Source: Pseudomonadota bacterium
GTDB lineage: Bacteria > Desulfobacterota > Desulfovibrionia > Desulfovibrionales > Desulfovibrionaceae
Assembly: GCA_023419375.1 (NCBI GenBank)
Contig: JAEZYD010000051.1
Coordinates: 1-64,000 of the forward strand
DNA length: 64,000 bases
Direction: 5' to 3'
Below the pieces are notes generated by a model. The model did no database searches and was not told the origin of the DNA. It worked only from the letters and a program-made list of their open reading frames with translations. How positions within the stretch are numbered: the stretch's first letter is position 1; each line of letters opens with the position of its first letter. The position numbers and the translations under genes are program-made. Of this stretch, positions 59,210 to 64,000 are shown one piece after another.

Positions 59210-60485
59210 AGTGCTTGAAGGATCGCTGCCCCGTAAACACCATGGCAACCTGCGGCTTGGCCTCGTTGCAGGCCATAATCACTTCGGCATCGCGCATGGA
59301 GCCGCCGGGCTGGGCAATGGCCGCAACACCCTGGGCCACAGCCACGTCCACTCCGTCACGGAAGGGGAAGAACCCGTCCGAAACAAGCGCAGACCCGGCC
59401 AGCCCGCCGTGGGAAGCTTCGGTGCGGCTTTCAATATCCGCAAGCTTGGCGGCCATTGCCGCATCGGTGGCGGCCTTTTCCTTGAGTTCGTAGAGCGACA
59501 GGCCGAGTTCGCGGAAGGCAAGCGTGTCTGCATACTTGGTATGCGCCTTGTGGATGGCGAGTTCCACGCAGCCCACGCGATCCTGTTCGCCCGTGCCGAT
59601 GGCAAGGGTGGCCCCATCGCGCACAAAAATGACGGAGTTGGACGTAACCCCGGCTTCCACAGCCCAGGCAAAGCGCAGGTCGTCCAGCTCCTGCTTGCTG
59701 GGAGCGCGGGCGGCCACAGAAACGCCTTCCTTGGTGGTGGCGGTGGCGGGCAGAAAATCCTTGGCTTCAAGAATACGGTTCACAAAGGACTTCTGCACAA
59801 TGATGCCGCCGTCAGCCAGGCTCTTGATATCCAGAAACGCCGAGCTGGTCAGCTCTTCAAGTCGCCCAAGGCCGGGCAGTTCCATGATGCGCAGATTCTT
59901 GCGGCCCTTGAGTATCTCCACCACGCCTTCTTCAAAGGCGGGAGCGGCAACCACTTCAAAATAGTTGGCGGCGACAATTTCCGCAGCTTCGCGCGTAAAG
60001 GGACGGTTGACCACCACGGCCCCGCCAAAGGCGGCGATGCGGTCGCACCAGAAGGCCTTTTCAAGTGCCGCAGCAATGCCGTCATTGCTCCAGGCCGCGC
60101 CGCTGGGATTGTTGTGCTTCAGAATCACCGCCGCAGGGCGCTCGGTGAGGTACTGCAAAATATTGGCCCCGTTGTCCACATCCGTGAGGTTGGTCTTGCC
60201 GGGATGCTTGCCTGCCTGAATCATCTGGCTTTCGGTAAGTGCCGAAACAATGCCGTTGCCGGGGCCGCGCCAACTCAGACCGCCGCACGTGATGGAGCCT
60301 TCCTTAAGAGCGTAGAGGGCTGCGGGCTGGTCGGGATTTTCGCCGTAGCGCAGGCCCTTTTCCTCGTTGTCCAGCGTCCAGGTGCGCTTTTGGTAGACGA
60401 GTTTTTCATCGCCCAGAATGATGGTCATGGTGTCAGGGAAAGCGTCCTTGTGGACGGTGCTGTACATGGACTTGAGATCCGACAT
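59208..60485 (-). CDS. purH: AICAR transformylase domain protein (stand-alone PurH)
   Basis: A 425-residue enzyme for formylation of AICAR in purine synthesis. The domain shows LRYGENPDQPAALY near residue 45 and LKHNNPSGAAW near residue 120, which includes the catalytic Lys-His pair. AFGGAVVVNRP follows, then SVIFVRDGATLAIGTGEQDR and SDGFFPFRDGVD near the C-terminus. The N-terminal MGS-like IMP cyclohydrolase domain of the usual bifunctional PurH is missing, so that step must be done by another protein. The start at 60485 has GGAGG 5 bases upstream. purA lies 1 kb away on the other strand. Confidence 0.92.
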   Translation of the reverse strand: MSDLKSMYSTVHKDAFPDTMTIILGDEKLVYQKRTWTLDNEEKGLRYGENPDQPAALYALKEGSITCGGLSWRGPGNGIVSALTESQMIQAGKHPGKTNLTDVDNGANILQYLTERPAAVILKHNNPSGAAWSNDGIAAALEKAFWCDRIAAFGGAVVVNRPFTREAAEIVAANYFEVVAAPAFEEGVVEILKGRKNLRIMELPGLGRLEELTSSAFLDIKSLADGGIIVQKSFVNRILEAKDFLPATATTKEGVSVAARAPSKQELDDLRFAWAVEAGVTSNSVIFVRDGATLAIGTGEQDRVGCVELAIHKAHTKYADTLAFRELGLSLYELKEKAATDAAMAAKLADIESRTEASHGGLAGSALVSDGFFPFRDGVDVAVAQGVAAIAQPGGSMRDAEVIMACNEAKPQVAMVFTGQRSFKH

Positions 60486-60589
60486 GCTTGCCTCCAGATG
60501 TTCGCCGATCAAGTGAGGCATCCGCATACCATAAAACACGCCGGACAACCAGCCCCGATTCGCTGCTGGCGGCGGCTGGGGCGGTCTGG

Positions 60590-60905
60590 ACGCCGCCAGC
60601 CGCAGATTGGCGGCAAACCTGCCCGGATTACAAGAACAGGGCCGGAGCACGCTTGTTGTCAGGCAAGAAAGGCGCACGGCTGGCAAGGGGAGTGTACTCT
60701 TATGGTACTCGACCCGAGGCAGCCGCAGCCTGACGCCGCCAGCCACAGATTGGCGGCAAACCTGCCCGGATTACAACAACAGGGCCGGAGCACGTTTGTT
60801 GTCAGGCAAGGAAGGCGCACGGCTGGCAAGGGGAGTGTACTCTTATGGTACTCGACCCGCAGCAGCCGCAGCCTGACACCGCCTGACGGCAAACCTGCCC
60901 GGCCC
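60590..60905. repeat. 143-bp tandem direct repeat (two copies and a partial third)
   Basis: Copy 1 is 60590-60732 and copy 2 is 60733-60875, with about six differences by eye. A shortened third copy starts at 60876 and loses similarity near 60905. The period is not a multiple of three, so it is not a coding repeat. Each copy begins with a GCCGCC/GGCGGC hairpin and ends with GAGTGTACTCTTATGGTACTC. It lies in the divergent region between purH and the 60966 gene. Confidence 0.9.
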
Positions 60906-60965
60906 TCGCCCGCGTTGACGAAATTTCATGTGCACTCTACAGTAGCACGTTACATGGGAGGTAAT

Positions 60966-61331
60966 ATGGAAAAGCTGCTTGTCAGGCTGGCCCAGCAACT
61001 GGACGCCATTGACGAAGCCTCGCTTATGTCGTTGTGGAGCAAGTATGCTACGACGGCCAGTCGCTTTGAGCCCACCAAGAGGTGGGAGGAAGCTACGCTC
61101 GTATTTTCGCTGATTCAGGCCAAACGCTGGAAAAACCAGCTTTTCAACTACCACTGGGCCAGGCAGGCGCAGCCGCTTGGCAAGGAGCCTGAAGGCGCGG
61201 TCAATCCCATGCCGGAATTTGAGCTTGAAGGGCCGGAGGCCGCCCCGGCGGCCAGCAAGTGCAGGGTGCTCGAGTTTAAGCCGTCCAGATCGAGCGACAG
61301 GGAACAGACTGATCCCAAGCCCGAAAATTGA
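60966..61331 (+). CDS. Hypothetical protein
   Basis: A 121-residue soluble protein starting MEKLLVRLAQQLDAIDEASL. The first 75 residues are helical and rich in Trp, Tyr and Lys (WSKYATTASRFEPTKRWEEA, then LFNYHWARQ). The C-terminal half is Pro/Glu/Ala-rich and probably disordered. GGGAGGT precedes the ATG at 60966. It comes just after the tandem repeat and before purA. I do not recognise the family. Confidence 0.65.
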   Translation: MEKLLVRLAQQLDAIDEASLMSLWSKYATTASRFEPTKRWEEATLVFSLIQAKRWKNQLFNYHWARQAQPLGKEPEGAVNPMPEFELEGPEAAPAASKCRVLEFKPSRSSDREQTDPKPEN

Positions 61332-61365
61332 CGCGCAGACAGGTTAAATGGCTCTGGATGGTCAT

Positions 61366-61394
61366 TTGACTTGCAGTTGCATACGGGATACGTA
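61366..61394 (+). promoter_or_regulatory. Possible promoter of purA
   Basis: TTGACT (61366-61371) and TACGTA (61389-61394) are 17 bases apart, 139 bases before the purA start. The leader contains no clear known riboswitch. Confidence 0.4.
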
Positions 61395-61422
61395 CCATCA
61401 AAGGCTTTGCGTCCCGCTCTAG

Positions 61423-62811
<1,389 letters not shown>

Positions 62812-62834
62812 GAGGCGGAGCGGCCTTACAGGTC

Positions 62835-63740
62835 ATGAACACCCTGCTGCCCGCCATAGCTGATGCCGCCTTTGACCGGCTGAAGAGCGTACTCGACAAT
62901 CTGGGTGCGACTCCGCCGCAGGTATTGCTGCTCGAGGGCGGCAGCGAGGCCCAGCGCCTCGATGCGGCACGTTACTGGGCCGCCCGCGTCAACTGCCCGC
63001 AGGCGGAAACATCGGGCGCTCCATGCCTGACCTGCCCCGTGTGCATGCAGATTGCCGCTGGCGAGCACCTTGATCTGGCAGCGTATGACGGTCGCATAAG
63101 CAACCGTGAAGATGAAGAAAACCCTGGCCCTGTCCGTGCGTTCAACATGGAACGCGTGCGCGAACTCAAGGTTCGCCTGCGGGATGCTCCGCACGGACAG
63201 GGACGCAGGGTTGTTATACTTATGGGGCTCAGCCTCACCCGCGATGAAGCTTCCAACGCCCTGCTCAAGGCCCTGGAAGAGCCCTCAAGCACCACCGTAT
63301 TCGTCCTGCTGGCCCCCCAGCGCGAACAGCTCTTGCCCACCCTGGTTTCCCGCTCGTTCTGCCTCACGCTGCCGTGGCCCGACAGCCGCGCCGATGATGA
63401 AGCCATGCGCCCCTGGGAAGACGCCCTTGCGCAATTTCTTGTTCAGGGGCAAGGTTTTTTTGACCGTGTTGCTGCCAAGGGGGCCATCGACGCAGCAGGC
63501 GCAACCCGCCTGCTGTTGTGCTGCCAAAAGGCCATGAGCAGAATACTTTCAGGCAGGCATGACCCGGCGCGCCCGCTGGATGCGGCCCTGGCTGGGCTGC
63601 GCGGCAAGGCCCGCGCTGTGGCCTGCCAATGGTTTGCCGAAGCTCAGGATGCCCTGAACTATGGAGTTACTCCGGCCAGGATTCTTGAAGCGCTGGCCGC
63701 ACGACTTTTTGCCTTGCGTCGTATGGCTGGTCAATCGTAA
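62835..63740 (+). CDS. holB: DNA polymerase III delta' subunit
   Basis: A 301-residue clamp-loader subunit. It has the AAA+ fold order with a degenerate P-loop (LLLEGGSEAQRLDAA) and the zinc-binding cysteines CLTCPVC. DEASNALLKALEEPSSTTVF and an LVSRSF segment in place of the usual SRC follow. The C-terminal collar is helical. It is the non-ATP-binding wrench of the clamp loader. The gene directly follows purA. Confidence 0.88.
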   Translation: MNTLLPAIADAAFDRLKSVLDNLGATPPQVLLLEGGSEAQRLDAARYWAARVNCPQAETSGAPCLTCPVCMQIAAGEHLDLAAYDGRISNREDEENPGPVRAFNMERVRELKVRLRDAPHGQGRRVVILMGLSLTRDEASNALLKALEEPSSTTVFVLLAPQREQLLPTLVSRSFCLTLPWPDSRADDEAMRPWEDALAQFLVQGQGFFDRVAAKGAIDAAGATRLLLCCQKAMSRILSGRHDPARPLDAALAGLRGKARAVACQWFAEAQDALNYGVTPARILEALAARLFALRRMAGQS

Positions 63741-63770
63741 CAGGCGTTCTGCGTCACTGGGTTTACGCAT

Positions 63771-64000
63771 ATGGGCAACAGGCATTTTTTCCTTCTTACG
63801 CTCCTGTTCTGCTTTGCCTTTTTGTGCCCGCTGCAGCTCACTGTCCAGCCTGTCTTTGCCGACCAGCAACGTACCGTTCGTGTGGCGCTTCCACCCATTT
63901 CGCAGTTCAACCGTGTAGATGGCGGGCAGGTTACGGGGTACATTCCCGACTATCTGACCCAGCTCACCCGCTATACTGGATGGAACGTCATTTATATCGT
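63771..64000 (+). CDS. Exported protein with periplasmic-binding-type sensor domain (3' truncated by window edge)
   Basis: The frame begins with ATG at 63771 and is open to the window end (76 codons seen). A signal peptide (HFFLLTLLFCFAFLCPLQL, cleavage near FADQQ) precedes RTVRVALPPISQFNRVDG and YIPDYLTQLTRYTGWN. This is the start of a solute-binding family 3 domain. In Desulfovibrio, such a start often leads a sensor kinase or GGDEF/EAL protein. The remainder is outside the window, so the output domain is unknown. Confidence 0.65.
   Translation, partial: MGNRHFFLLTLLFCFAFLCPLQLTVQPVFADQQRTVRVALPPISQFNRVDGGQVTGYIPDYLTQLTRYTGWNVIYI

Noticed and set aside
60590..60905. CRISPR array
   Set aside because: The repeat unit is 143 bp and contiguous, without short repeats separated by unique spacers; no cas gene is present.
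59211..60965. Long plus-strand frame through purH and the tandem repeat, in frame with the 60966 gene
   Set aside because: Only the last 121 codons follow a ribosome site; the rest is antisense to purH or lies in the non-coding repeat.

Overview
The window looks like chromosomal DNA of a sulfate-reducing bacterium of the Desulfovibrionaceae, near Desulfovibrio. It carries adenylylsulfate reductase (aprBA) beside its electron-donating membrane complex (qmoABCD), a heterodisulfide-reductase/Flx electron-bifurcation operon (hdrCBA plus three flx-type genes), the redox regulator Rex, and an F0 ATP synthase cluster (atpZ, atpI, atpB, atpE) split from the F1 genes. This combination is typical of Desulfovibrio. 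The genus assignment is inferred from gene content and order.

Layout. 1-1170: accessory stretch with the end of a VWA-domain gene, two very small membrane-protein ORFs, a Lar-like zinc protein and a tRNA-Phe with its terminator. 1.4-4.9 kb: CLC transporter, PaaK-type acyl-CoA ligase, GNAT acetyltransferase. 4.9-9.0 kb: an AT-richer island on the minus strand with a short RHS protein ending in a cysteine-amidase-like toxin domain, followed by two tandem copies of a pair of secreted DUF3828-like genes. 9.5-15 kb: chemoreceptor, hypothetical, EF-hand protein, YgiQ radical SAM protein, SlyX. 15.2-23.7 kb: aprBA-qmoABCD on the minus strand, with a recognisable promoter upstream of aprB. 24-31.8 kb: chorismate mutase/EPSP-synthase-like fusion, lipoprotein, aminotransferase, rhodanese, flagellar hook protein, aroE, aroQ. 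31.9-38.9 kb: hdrCBA-flx operon with overlapping genes. 39-45.6 kb: two-domain HdeA-like protein, AEC permease, ilvD, polysaccharide flippase, orphan flagellin-like protein. 45.6-49 kb: proB, obg, rpmA, rplU on the minus strand. 49-53.1 kb: RNA methyltransferase and the atp genes. 53.7-58.9 kb: rex, cobS, nitroreductase, glycosyltransferase, cobB. 59-64 kb: stand-alone AICAR transformylase (purH), a tandem repeat, purA, holB and the start of a periplasmic-binding-domain protein.

Function. Sulfate, activated as APS, is reduced by AprAB with electrons from the quinone pool through QmoABC. Hdr-Flx links NADH, ferredoxin and a thiol/disulfide carrier. AtpB and AtpE use the resulting proton gradient. 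Rex senses NADH/NAD and may control several of these operons.

The least ordinary parts are the RHS/secreted-protein island, a 150-bp nested inverted repeat between purH and cobB, a 143-bp tandem repeat upstream of purH, an orphan flagellin-like gene behind a sigma-28-like promoter, a chorismate mutase fused to a degenerate EPSP synthase, and a repeated motif flanking the rex promoter.
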